Source of the DNA: Syntrophales bacterium
Lineage (GTDB): Bacteria; Desulfobacterota; Syntrophia; Syntrophales; UBA2210
NCBI GenBank assembly: GCA_023228425.1
Contig: JALOBE010000004.1
Location: 52,158-116,157 of the forward strand
Direction: 5' to 3'
Length of the DNA: 64,000 nt
Shown: positions 25,283 through 33,637 of the stretch, piece by piece
Position numbering within the stretch: the first letter of the stretch is position 1
Layout: the number at the start of each line of letters is the position of its first letter
Made by a program: the position numbers and the translations under genes
Notes under the pieces: model-generated
The model's database searches: none
What the model saw: only the letters and a program-made list of their open reading frames with translations
Told to the model about the DNA's origin: nothing

Positions 25283-25786
25283 TCAGATACGCTCAACCTG
25301 GAAGCTTTCGAGCTTGATGGCCACTGAGCGCTGCAGAAGATCGATGGAGACCACAAAAAGGTTTTTTTTATAGTCTGTCTGCTGGACCACACCCTCGATG
25401 CCCGCGAAAGGCCCGTTCATGATCCGCGCCCGCTCGCCCACACGGGGGTAGAGGCAAGACAGTATCTCCACCCTGGAATGCACCAGGCGCATGATGGCTT
25501 CGATCTGGCTGTCGGGAATGGCCGTGGGTTCCTGTCCTGCAGGTTTCCCCAGTATTCTCACCACGCCCGGGGTTTTGAGAACGGGCAGGCGGGTCTCGGC
25601 ACTCGTATCCGGCAGATCCACGAAGAGATAGCCGCTGAACATGGGCACGTGGATCTTCTTTTTCCGGTCCTTCCTGCGGCTCCACACTTCTATTTTCGGC
25701 AGAAACGATTCAACGTTACGCTGTTGGAGGCCTTGGAACACCCTGTTTTCGTAGCGGCTTTTTGTATAGATGGCATACCAGGCCAC
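25283..25786 (-). CDS. NusG-like transcription antiterminator (UpxY/RfaH class)
   Basis: A 167-residue NusG paralogue. It has an N-terminal NGN domain (MAWYAIYTKSRYENRVFQGL, PMFSGYLFVDLP) and a C-terminal KOW domain (GERARIMNGPFAGIEGVVQ). The sequence is closer to the specialised UpxY/RfaH group, which act on surface-polysaccharide operons, than to the housekeeping NusG. It starts nine bases after the ribD stop and is the last gene downstream of the LPS block rather than the first, an unusual position. Targets are unknown. Confidence 0.85.
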   Translation of the reverse strand: MAWYAIYTKSRYENRVFQGLQQRNVESFLPKIEVWSRRKDRKKKIHVPMFSGYLFVDLPDTSAETRLPVLKTPGVVRILGKPAGQEPTAIPDSQIEAIMRLVHSRVEILSCLYPRVGERARIMNGPFAGIEGVVQQTDYKKNLFVVSIDLLQRSVAIKLESFQVERI

Positions 25787-25795
25787 GGTACCCCC

Positions 25796-26893
25796 TCAAT
25801 ACTTCGGTCGGGCGTCGATAATAATATCACTGTCTCTGCGCATAATCCGCTCAATCTTCAATCCGACGGACTGATCGACGGCGGTTTTCCCCAGGTCCCC
25901 TACGGCATCGATGCCCCGGCCCAGGATCCGCGGCGCTGTTATTACAACGACACGGTCGGCACAGCCCTGCCTGAGGCAGGAGGTAATGATCCCGGCACCG
26001 CCCTCGACGAGGACCGATGACAGGCCTCGCTTCCCCAACTCCCTGAAGGCCTCTTTCATGTCGAGTAAGCCCTCTTTTTCCTCTTCGATGACGATGGTCT
26101 CGATGCCCGCGCCCCGAAACAGTTCCTGCTTCCGCAGGTCACGGCGGGACGACGTAAGGACAATGGTCCGGGCCGTATCCTGGTCCTTGAGTATCCGGGA
26201 TTCCAGGGGGATAGTCAACATCGAGTCCACCACCACCCGCAGAGGGGTGCGGCCGCGAACCAGGCGAACGGTCAGTTCCGGGTCATCGGCGAGAACCGTT
26301 CCTGCCCCCACGAGAATGACATCGTGCCGGCTTCTTAAGCGATGGGCGAATCTCCGTGATTCCGGGGAGCTGATCCACCTGGAGTCACCGGATATCGCGG
26401 CGATCCTGCCGTCCAGGGTCTGGGCGTACTTGAGCGTCACAAAGGGTGTGCCCCGTTCCATGAAGGTGAAAAACACCTCGTTGAGCCGGCGGCATTCCTT
26501 TTCCAGGACACCCGTTACCGTCGGTATCCCCGCTGCCTCAAGGGCGGCGATGCCCTTTCCCGCGACCAGGGGGTTGGGATCCCTGGTCCCGATGATAACC
26601 CGGGCGGGCTGAATCTCGATAAGCCGGTCCGTGCAGGGAGGCGTTTTCCCGAAGTGGCTGCAGGGCTCGAGGGTCACATAAATATCGGCGCCCCGGGGAG
26701 AAGCATCAGTTTTTTCAATGGCTTCAATCTCGGCGTGCCTGCCGCCGAATGTTCGGTGGTATCCTTCGGCGATGACACGTCCCTTCTTTACGATGACTGC
26801 CCCCACCATGGGGTTGGGACTGACCCGGCCGATTCCTCTCCGGGCCAGGGCCAGGGCGCGCTTCATGTGTCGGATGTCGCTGCCGGTTGCCAT
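25796..26893 (-). CDS. ribD: Riboflavin biosynthesis deaminase/reductase RibD
   Basis: RibD deaminates and then reduces the GTP-derived pyrimidine in riboflavin synthesis. The 365-residue fusion has the deaminase domain with the zinc site HAEIEAIE (near 53) and PCSHFGKTPPC (near 77), then the reductase domain (about 150-365) with FVTLKYAQTLDGRIA and VEGGAGIITSCL. Its promoter is placed upstream. No ribE, ribBA or ribH follows, unlike many bacteria; the next gene is a NusG-like factor. No FMN riboswitch is seen in the 96-base upstream gap. Confidence 0.95.
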   Translation of the reverse strand: MATGSDIRHMKRALALARRGIGRVSPNPMVGAVIVKKGRVIAEGYHRTFGGRHAEIEAIEKTDASPRGADIYVTLEPCSHFGKTPPCTDRLIEIQPARVIIGTRDPNPLVAGKGIAALEAAGIPTVTGVLEKECRRLNEVFFTFMERGTPFVTLKYAQTLDGRIAAISGDSRWISSPESRRFAHRLRSRHDVILVGAGTVLADDPELTVRLVRGRTPLRVVVDSMLTIPLESRILKDQDTARTIVLTSSRRDLRKQELFRGAGIETIVIEEEKEGLLDMKEAFRELGKRGLSSVLVEGGAGIITSCLRQGCADRVVVITAPRILGRGIDAVGDLGKTAVDQSVGLKIERIMRRDSDIIIDARPKY

Positions 26894-26932
26894 GAATCCA
26901 CCGTTTGTTTATTGTTATCGTGCGGTTCTGTG

Positions 26933-26961
26933 TCTATACTACAGGATGATGGATCTGTAAA
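26933..26961 (-). promoter_or_regulatory. Promoter of ribD
   Basis: Minus strand: TTTACA (26956-26961), 17 bases, TATAGA (26933-26938), about 40 bases before the ribD ATG. It lies between the end of the FkbM gene and ribD. Confidence 0.55.
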
Positions 26962-26989
26962 GGCAGAGGAGGGGCCGGCTAACCGGTAA

Positions 26990-27712
26990 TCATCTGAAAA
27001 CAAAATTATTGCAATAGTCCCTTCTGTCCCAGAAACGATCGCCTGACTCCCTCTGATGGACGGACGGATCGAACTCCGAGAGGGGTCGAAGTTTTCGTCC
27101 GCAGACGAATTCACCGGCGTAGCCCCTGTCGAGGAGACAACGAAAAACATCCCACACATCACCTGATTCCAGATGTCTGTTCTCACACTCGAAAACCAAA
27201 AGAGGGGACTGCTCCTCCAGGATTCGTCCGGCTCCCTCGAAAACCCGCCGCTCCGCCCCCTCAACATCGATTTTTAGTACTTTGACGCGATCATTGACGC
27301 CGAAGTAATCATCGAGGGCAACGACAGGGACCGAAAGGGACCGGCACTCTTCGCGTTCGGTCAGGCGGGCGCCGACCGAGGCGCCGGGTGAAACTCCTGT
27401 CCTTCCAAGTATGTAAAGTGTGGTCTCTCCCGTCTTGTCACCTACCGCTTTCGCCTCGACACTTACATTGGAGAGGGCTAATCGCTTGCACACCGCGCGC
27501 AGGTACGTTGCCAGTTCTGCCTGGGGTTCAAAGGCCACCACGCGACCGGAAGCGCCTGTCCAGCGAGACATCCAGTAGATGAATCCCCCCTTGTTCGCGC
27601 CGATGTCACAGACCGTGTCTCCCGGACGGAGACACTCCCTGATGGCCGACAGTTCGGCCACCTCGTCCCGGTACCGCGTTCTCATGGCACGCCACATGAA
27701 TCGCGCTTTCAT
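26990..27712 (-). CDS. FkbM-family methyltransferase (1)
   Basis: A 240-residue SAM-dependent O-methyltransferase of the FkbM type. It has CDIGANKGGFIYW (motif I near 36), VVAFEPQAELATYL, LKIDVEGAERRVFEG (near 143) and FECENRHLE. Such enzymes often methylate sugars or hydroxyl groups in polysaccharide and secondary-metabolite clusters; here the neighbours are LPS-core genes. Its ATG overlaps the stop of the second FkbM gene by four bases (ATGA). Confidence 0.85.
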   Translation of the reverse strand: MKARFMWRAMRTRYRDEVAELSAIRECLRPGDTVCDIGANKGGFIYWMSRWTGASGRVVAFEPQAELATYLRAVCKRLALSNVSVEAKAVGDKTGETTLYILGRTGVSPGASVGARLTEREECRSLSVPVVALDDYFGVNDRVKVLKIDVEGAERRVFEGAGRILEEQSPLLVFECENRHLESGDVWDVFRCLLDRGYAGEFVCGRKLRPLSEFDPSVHQRESGDRFWDRRDYCNNFVFR

Positions 27713-28437
27713 TGCGTCCCTTCAGAGGTATTAATCAGTGTGCAGTCCACTTCGATGAGCGACATGTCTTCTTTCCTGCTCACGGGAAAGAGTCCCGTAA
27801 TCGCAAATCCATGATCCTCGTAATGCCGTAACGCTTGATGATAATGAGGCATTCCCGCATAGATGGGGATCATGGACAGTTCCGACATCATGCAGACAAT
27901 GTGGGGTACAGAGCGCCGGGCACCGTCAAAAACCTTGAGATCATACCCCTGGGTGTCCATTTTCAAGAAAATGCGCTTTTTTGAAACATCCCCGATGTGA
28001 GCGGCCAGGAAATCGTCTACGGTACTGACGTCCACCGTTTCTTTTCCCGACAGGTCAACTTCTTTGTAGAGTTCTTTTCCAAGCGAACCGGGATCGAGAA
28101 AGGACGCGAAGTCCGACGAGGCGGTTATGTTGATGGATTGTCTGCCCGGGGAATTCCCCAGGGCAAGTTTGTAAACGTGCCACAAATCGTCATTGCGGCT
28201 CTCTTTCCGTAGTATTTCAAATGTTTGGTGTACCGGTTCGAAGGAGTGAATTTCAGAGCGGTATCCTTCCTGCCGCAGCTTTTTCGCGAATGCTCCGGTA
28301 TTCGCTCCCACATCCAGCACCAGGTCTACCCGGCAGAGTGATATCAGCTGGATGATATGTGAGTCCGGGGTGACCTGCCGTTTGCGGTTAATGAGTTCGT
28401 ACCCGAACAGGCGTGCTATTCTGTTCGATACATTCAT
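27709..28437 (-). CDS. FkbM-family methyltransferase (2)
   Basis: A second FkbM-type methyltransferase, 242 residues from the ATG at 28437, which overlaps the ligase stop as ATGA. Conserved parts are VDLVLDVGANTGAFAK, IHSFEPVHQTFEIL, LKMDTQGYDLKVFDGA and a C-terminal PMIPIYAG-like strand region. It differs clearly from its neighbour, so this is not a recent tandem duplication. An upstream 45-residue extension to 28572 is out of register with the family and overlaps the ligase, so I leave it out. Confidence 0.85.
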   Translation of the reverse strand: MNVSNRIARLFGYELINRKRQVTPDSHIIQLISLCRVDLVLDVGANTGAFAKKLRQEGYRSEIHSFEPVHQTFEILRKESRNDDLWHVYKLALGNSPGRQSINITASSDFASFLDPGSLGKELYKEVDLSGKETVDVSTVDDFLAAHIGDVSKKRIFLKMDTQGYDLKVFDGARRSVPHIVCMMSELSMIPIYAGMPHYHQALRHYEDHGFAITGLFPVSRKEDMSLIEVDCTLINTSEGTQ

Positions 28438-29690
28438 ACCGTGTCCACCGTTTCTTCCATCACTTTCATCCTCAGTCCCCTGTCGGCCGAGAGCATGGCG
28501 CTGCACCAGACTAACAGGAACCGTCCTTCTATCGCGGTTCCGAAATGTCCGTTGAAGAGGCTCGTAGCGCACCAGGCAAGCACAACGCCGATCCCCAGGA
28601 GATAATAGGGTCTGTTGATGGGCTGGATAAAAAAAGCTCCGATAAAAAGTAAAAACAGCCCGAGACCTGCCAGACCATAGTCAACCAGAATGATCAAATA
28701 CTGGTTGTGGGGATCATGAATCGGTTCGTCCTGCCACCTTCTCTTGCCCTCTATCTGCTTCTCATTCATCAGTCCGGCATAGGCTGTTTCAAATCCCCCG
28801 GTGCCATAGCCGAAAAAAGGATGCTCACATCGTTTCAACAGAGTGATCGTATTTTTCCATGCTATAACCCGATACCCCATGTTTGTCGGCATCGGGGCCT
28901 GTTCGTAGGTTTTCAGCTCATCGATACCGTCGAACACTCTGTCGTGGGCAACAGGTGATATCAGGAGCAAAGAGACGATCAATACAGGTGCCGGCAGCAT
29001 GAAGAGGAGTTTTGTTTTTTTGGGGGCGCCAAAAAAAATAAAAGCCATGATCAGCACGATGAGAGTAAGATAGCCGCTCCTGCCATGGGTTATCAGGACG
29101 ATGTTCAGCGACAGAACGGCCGCTGAAATGATCAGAAACGGGGTGTTGACAAAGACAGAGGAGAGGGGAAACCGCAGAAGAACAAGGCACGCGAACAGCG
29201 CGACAGAGAAAAGCATCCCCTGGGTCGCCCAGTTCTGGACCAGTATGCCGGGGCCGTATTTAGTGCCCATTCCCAGGAGAAAACCGCCGCAGGACAGAAG
29301 CGCGGCCAGCGCGGAAAGGCAGATGAAAAAGGAGATAAACCGTTGTTTCCACAACGGGTCGGTATATACGGCGGCGACTACGGGTACGAGAAACAGTTTT
29401 CTCCAGCGTGCCCACGAGTCGACACTTTCCGGGAGAGGGGCGACGCTGTAAATGATTCCCAGAGTGATCATGAAATAAAGAACGAGAGCCATGACCACCA
29501 TGGGCTGTTTCAGCGTCGCGAAGGTTTTACGGCGCAATTCCCTGAAGCCGATAACACACAGGAGAAGGAGGACCTCCATAATCACTGTGGCGGCCGTGGA
29601 AACCATCATGGCAAACACCAGGAGAATGACAAGTACTCCCGCCACAGAAACCGGGTTGATGGTCAGGTATTGTTTTGCCCGGGGTAACAA
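28434..29690 (-). CDS. waaL: O-antigen ligase-like membrane protein (WaaL/RfaL family)
   Basis: A 418-residue polytopic inner-membrane protein with about ten or more hydrophobic segments (for example GVLVILLVFAMMVSTAATVIM and VLIVSLLLISPVAHD). A large hydrophilic loop carries the family segment GTGGFETAYAGLM and EPIHDPHNQYLIILVDYGLAG, where the conserved His-Asn of O-antigen ligases sits. It would attach O-polysaccharide to lipid A-core in the periplasm. The start is a TTG at 29690 with AAGAAG upstream; no ATG fits as well. It is preceded by the GT25 gene after a 92-base gap. Confidence 0.83.
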   Translation of the reverse strand: MLPRAKQYLTINPVSVAGVLVILLVFAMMVSTAATVIMEVLLLLCVIGFRELRRKTFATLKQPMVVMALVLYFMITLGIIYSVAPLPESVDSWARWRKLFLVPVVAAVYTDPLWKQRFISFFICLSALAALLSCGGFLLGMGTKYGPGILVQNWATQGMLFSVALFACLVLLRFPLSSVFVNTPFLIISAAVLSLNIVLITHGRSGYLTLIVLIMAFIFFGAPKKTKLLFMLPAPVLIVSLLLISPVAHDRVFDGIDELKTYEQAPMPTNMGYRVIAWKNTITLLKRCEHPFFGYGTGGFETAYAGLMNEKQIEGKRRWQDEPIHDPHNQYLIILVDYGLAGLGLFLLFIGAFFIQPINRPYYLLGIGVVLAWCATSLFNGHFGTAIEGRFLLVWCSAMLSADRGLRMKVMEETVDTV

Positions 29691-29782
29691 TTTCTTCTTA
29701 ACCTTTTAACCTTCAAAGAGCCCGCCATCGGAGCGGGGTATGGCGGGGCGGGTTAGACGGTACCGGATACTGTGTTTTGAAA

Positions 29783-30538
29783 TTAATCAGCCTTCCGCAT
29801 GTCTATTCCCAGGAGAGGGTAGAGATATTTTCTCCTGATAATTTTTACCTTCCATCCGATGGCGTCAAGGAGACGTCCCCGCTCCAGGTTCTGGATGCTG
29901 GACGGGAAAAGGCCCGTATGGGATCCTTGATTGGCAATGGTCGGTTCCAGCCAGAGAATAGGGATATCGAGTTCGGTGGCGATTCGGTCGATCAGGTGAT
30001 CCGCCGGCAGGGGAATCCCGTGTTTAAGTACCCATTCCAGTTTCTTCCGCGCCGTCTCCCGAGTGATCCAGTATGAGTCCGCGGCCCTGACATAGTCAGC
30101 CCGGTAGAGCCGCGTTTTTTTCTCCAGTTTCGTCCACGGAACGTAGAGGGCACACCCGTTTCCAAGACTGATATACCCGCACTCTCCCCATCGTTCATAG
30201 AATTCCGCAAGGGCTTCTTCAGCCCGGATCTTGAAATTTTTAATGTCCAGGAGAACGTCATCCTCAAATATGAAGGCTCCTCTCCCGGTTCCATCCGCGA
30301 TCCGGTTCCATGCAACGATATGTTTCAGGGCACAGGAAATTTCCGCGCCGCTCAGCAGGCTGTGGCACTTGAATCGTTCAATTATCTCCGGTGTAAGCTC
30401 ATCCCTGTCGTGATCGAGGATCCACTCGAAGGGCAGTTTCAACGCTGAAAACTGACGGATAATACTTTTTTCCCTGTCCTCGTATCCTTTTTTCACGTGA
30501 AGAACATAGATGCCGTTTCCTGTTTCTGCCTCAATCAT
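29783..30538 (-). CDS. Glycosyltransferase family 25 (LPS core)
   Basis: A 251-residue protein of family GT25 (LPS biosynthesis glycosyltransferase, LgtB/LpsA type). It shows the N-terminal YVLHVKKGYEDREKSI, GAEISCALKHIVAWN and the DxD-like FIFEDDVLLD (near 91). It ends with a basic membrane-peripheral tail. The sugar and acceptor are unknown. It lies 9 bases after the acyltransferase gene. Confidence 0.8.
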   Translation of the reverse strand: MIEAETGNGIYVLHVKKGYEDREKSIIRQFSALKLPFEWILDHDRDELTPEIIERFKCHSLLSGAEISCALKHIVAWNRIADGTGRGAFIFEDDVLLDIKNFKIRAEEALAEFYERWGECGYISLGNGCALYVPWTKLEKKTRLYRADYVRAADSYWITRETARKKLEWVLKHGIPLPADHLIDRIATELDIPILWLEPTIANQGSHTGLFPSSIQNLERGRLLDAIGWKVKIIRRKYLYPLLGIDMRKAD

Positions 30539-30547
30539 GTGAGTCCC

Positions 30548-31453
30548 TCACCGATTCTTCGGAACCCGGGAAAGCGTGGTCTTCCATCGCTGGTGGACCC
30601 AGAGCCACTGGTCGGGATACCGCCGTATCGAATGTTCGATGATCGTTGTAAATCGCTGCGTGTTCGCGCGGATGTCATCAGTCCTGTCGCCGGTTCGGAC
30701 AATGTCGATCTCCTCGCCTATCACAAGTCGGTAACGGTTGTCCGGTTCACGCACCATATAGGCGGGGATTACGGGGGCGCCGGTGTGAAGGGCAAGCAGG
30801 GCAACGCCTTCCGATGTACAGGCCGGCCGGCCGAAAAAGTCCACGAAAGGTCCTTCGTACCAATCCACGTTCTGGTCGATCAGGATTCCCAGGATTTCGT
30901 TATTTTTCAAGCTTCGAAGCATGGTCCTCATAGAGCGGGTTTTTGAAACCGGTGTGTTGCCCGTGCAGGACCGTATTTTGAAAACCAGGGTATCCAGCAC
31001 GGCGCTGTCCAGAGGACGGTAGATTACGGTGAGGGGTTTCAACAGCAGCGAGAAGGCCACCGCTTCGAGTTCCCAATTACCTAAATGGGCACCGAACAGT
31101 AACACGCCCTTGCCCTTTTCGAGGGCCTTCCTGCAATGTTCCCTGCCCTCCACACGTACCACATCCGCAATGTTCCGCTCTGTGAGGCGGGGAAGATCGA
31201 AAAATTCCGATGCTACAATTCCCAGATTCCGAAAGACTCTCTTGACGATGGCAACACGCTCGGCCTTGGATTTTTCGGGGAAGGCCGACTCCAGGTTTTT
31301 AAGCGCCACAGACCGTCGCCGGGACAGGAAATGATAGGACAGTTCCGACAGTTCCGCGAACACAAACCTTCGCATACGGGATGGAACCGCCTGCGCGCTC
31401 CGCAGGATAAGATCGGCCCAGAGCTCTTTCGGATTGCTTCCCGTTCCGCTCAT
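30548..31453 (-). CDS. lpxL: Lipid A lauroyl/myristoyl-type acyltransferase
   Basis: A 301-residue lysophospholipid acyltransferase of the LpxL/HtrB family, which adds secondary fatty acids to Kdo-lipid A. The HX4E catalytic motif is clear (H123-LGNW-E128). IDQNVDWYEGPFVDFFGRPA and WLWVHQRWK close the family pattern. There is no strong N-terminal transmembrane helix, as in some anaerobe homologues. Its ATG overlaps the stop of the GT4 gene by four bases. Confidence 0.88.
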   Translation of the reverse strand: MSGTGSNPKELWADLILRSAQAVPSRMRRFVFAELSELSYHFLSRRRSVALKNLESAFPEKSKAERVAIVKRVFRNLGIVASEFFDLPRLTERNIADVVRVEGREHCRKALEKGKGVLLFGAHLGNWELEAVAFSLLLKPLTVIYRPLDSAVLDTLVFKIRSCTGNTPVSKTRSMRTMLRSLKNNEILGILIDQNVDWYEGPFVDFFGRPACTSEGVALLALHTGAPVIPAYMVREPDNRYRLVIGEEIDIVRTGDRTDDIRANTQRFTTIIEHSIRRYPDQWLWVHQRWKTTLSRVPKNR

Positions 31454-32574
31454 CGATTTTGCGCTCCGCGAGAGCCTGACAGCCCCAGGAACACCTCTTC
31501 ATAGCTGTCGGTTATCCGGTCCCAGGAACAGGACTCGGCGGTCTTTCGCGCCCGGTCTCCCATCTTTTTTCGAAGCGTTTCATCCCGTAAAAGATTCAGA
31601 GCCGCTTTCAGCTCATCCGTTTCTCCCGCCAGGAACCCGTTTTCTCCGTCATTGATCAGGCCCGCCACGCCGGCGACGGGACTTGCGATAACCGGAAGAC
31701 CGCATGCCATTCCTTCAAGTATGCTCATGCCGAAGGCCTCCCTGCGTGACGGCAGTACTACCACATCCGCCCCGGCGTAGTATCCCCTCACGTCATCATC
31801 GACATGGCCGACGAACTCGACACGACTCCCTGTTCCACAGGAGATCGCAAGCCTTCGGTGATAGTCGAGACGTTCCCCGCGACCCACGACAATTAATTTC
31901 ATTCCTTCGCCGATAGCGGGAATCAGCTTATCCAACCCCTTGCGCCGGAATTCTCCTCCCACAAACAGCACAGTCAGTTCACCCGTCGATGGGCCTCGTT
32001 TTTCCCGTGACCGAAGTGCGGCGATTCCGTCCGGATGAAACCAGGTAAAATCAACCCCCGGCGTAATAACCCGCACCCCTTCCGTGCGCCCGTAGCGGGC
32101 CTGAATGTCGTGCCGGATCACCTCCGACACAGCCACAAGTCGGGGCGACGCCATCTGTTTTTTTTCCAGCCATTCATACAGCCGGCTTCGGGGGCTCAGA
32201 TACAATGTGAAAAGTCTTTTCAGGAACGCGGTTCCCCCGGTGAAGCCCGACCGGTAACAGAACGTGTGAACCGTGAGAACATCCTGGCTGTATGCCCGCT
32301 CATGGGAGTGGATGGCATCATAGTTCCTGCCCTCGAGCAGCCGGGCTGTCTCCCGGGCATAGGAGAGAGAGTTGGCCACGGTCCTGTAGGTATGCCGGTC
32401 CGGTACCTGAACGTGCGTCATTCCGGCCGTGAGTGAGGTATCCACGTTTCGGGCGTAGAGATCTATGTCGTGTCCGCGATCCCTCAGGCGGCGGGCAACT
32501 TCGACAGCGTACCGTTCAGCCCCTCCTGACAGGACGAAATTTTTAATTAACACTGCTATTTTCAAGTGGATCAT
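31450..32574 (-). CDS. Glycosyltransferase family 4 (LPS core)
   Basis: A 374-residue GT4 retaining glycosyltransferase with KIAVLIKNFVLSGGAERYAVE at the N-terminus, the donor-site segment LFVGGEFRRKGLDKLI (near 205) and VLPSRREAFGMSILEGMACGLPVIAS with the EX7E motif (near 275). The sugar is not predictable, though WaaG-like (glucose to heptose) is a reasonable guess from neighbourhood. The annotated ATG is at 32574; a TTG at 32565 following GAGG at better spacing could be the true start. Downstream genes follow with 4-base overlaps. Confidence 0.85.
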   Translation of the reverse strand: MIHLKIAVLIKNFVLSGGAERYAVEVARRLRDRGHDIDLYARNVDTSLTAGMTHVQVPDRHTYRTVANSLSYARETARLLEGRNYDAIHSHERAYSQDVLTVHTFCYRSGFTGGTAFLKRLFTLYLSPRSRLYEWLEKKQMASPRLVAVSEVIRHDIQARYGRTEGVRVITPGVDFTWFHPDGIAALRSREKRGPSTGELTVLFVGGEFRRKGLDKLIPAIGEGMKLIVVGRGERLDYHRRLAISCGTGSRVEFVGHVDDDVRGYYAGADVVVLPSRREAFGMSILEGMACGLPVIASPVAGVAGLINDGENGFLAGETDELKAALNLLRDETLRKKMGDRARKTAESCSWDRITDSYEEVFLGLSGSRGAQNR

Positions 32575-32634
32575 CCTCGTCGGGATCCTGTTTCTGATCG
32601 CTTATACTATCCTGAGAGCGCAAAAATCAACCCC

Positions 32635-32697
32635 GACGGCTTCGTAAAAAGTTGCCGGAGGCATTATAAACAACCGGGGGCTTTTTACAAAGCCGTC
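32635..32697. repeat. Dispersed inverted-repeat element (GACGGCTT...TAAAAAG arms)
   Basis: Arms GACGGCTTCGTAAAAAG (32635-32651) and CTTTTTACAAAGCCGTC (32681-32697) pair over 17 bases with one G-T-type mismatch, around a 29-base loop. The element is followed by CTCAATCAGACGTTTTCCGAC, which also follows a copy at 60.1 kb. It fills the 276-base gap between the GT4 and GT2 genes; nothing else is seen there. Confidence 0.8.
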
Positions 32698-32850
32698 CTC
32701 AATCAGACGTTTTCCGACTTCTTTACGAGACGAGTTCGTCAACCTTTGCGGGATCGGCGGCATGGTTCACCGGTTCGAGCGCCTGAGAGGCCTGTCAGCG
32801 GGGCGGCGTCACAGGGCGAAGTGGTTTATCCGGCTCACCATTTCCGGCGA

Positions 32851-33600
32851 TCAGGTGGTTTCTTCGTCCTCGAGGTATAGACGCTTGGCATAGCGATAAA
32901 AGGTGTGTTCTGCGTTGTACAGGGCCACAAGGAACCCTTCCCGTCCGTCCAGAAATCCTCCCCGTCCGATCCAACTGTAGAAAAACGCCCAGAGACCATG
33001 GGAGACGGCTCTGGAAAGTGTGGAACCTTCCCCACTCCGGCGCATCATTTCAGCACCCGCCGTTGTGTAGCGGTTCATCGTGTCGATGACATCCTCGAGC
33101 GATTCGAAGGCATCGTGAAGTATGGGGTTTTCAAGCCGTCCCGTGGTTCCCTCCACGATAAGGCGTTCGTGAACAAGGTCGTTGCTGAACCGGGCGCGCC
33201 CGGTTCTGACCAGGCGGGTTATGTAGTCGGGCCACCAGCCGCTGTGTCGGATAGTCCGACCGCAGAAATATGACAGGCGGGGCATTTCAAAGGCTTCCGG
33301 AGCGTTCGGATCCGCCATGGACCGTACCATTTCTTCCCGCAATTGGGGAGAAATCCGCTCGTCGGCATCAATGGACAGAATCCATTCGCCGGTTGCCTTC
33401 TCGAGGGCGCGGTTTTTCTGCGGGCCGAACCCGGGCCAGTCCGTTTCAAAAACCCGGGCGCCCCGTTCGCGGCAGATTCGCACCGTGTTGTCGGTACTGC
33501 CCGAATCCAGGACGATGATCTCATCGGCCCAGGCGACTGAATCGAGACAGGCGCCGATGGCAGCCTCCTCGTTTTTTGTGATCACGATGACAGACAGCAC
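32851..33600 (-). CDS. Glycosyltransferase family 2 (WaaE/KdtX type)
   Basis: A 249-residue inverting GT2 enzyme starting LSVIVITKNEEAAIGACLDSV, with the DxD-like DSGSTDNTV, ILSIDADERIS and RHSGWWPDYITRLV. The WaaE/KdtX group adds glucose to the LPS inner core, which is the best guess here. Its start is 37 bases after the nfnB stop with no terminator between them, so the Hdr-Nfn transcript may extend into the LPS block. Confidence 0.85.
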   Translation of the reverse strand: MLSVIVITKNEEAAIGACLDSVAWADEIIVLDSGSTDNTVRICRERGARVFETDWPGFGPQKNRALEKATGEWILSIDADERISPQLREEMVRSMADPNAPEAFEMPRLSYFCGRTIRHSGWWPDYITRLVRTGRARFSNDLVHERLIVEGTTGRLENPILHDAFESLEDVIDTMNRYTTAGAEMMRRSGEGSTLSRAVSHGLWAFFYSWIGRGGFLDGREGFLVALYNAEHTFYRYAKRLYLEDEETT

Positions 33601-33637
33601 CGGTCACCTTTTGCTCCGCGGCGTCCCGGCATCTGTT

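Noticed and set aside
26894..26989. FMN riboswitch before ribD
   Set aside because: The 96-base gap is too short and lacks the conserved FMN-aptamer segments; a normal promoter fits.
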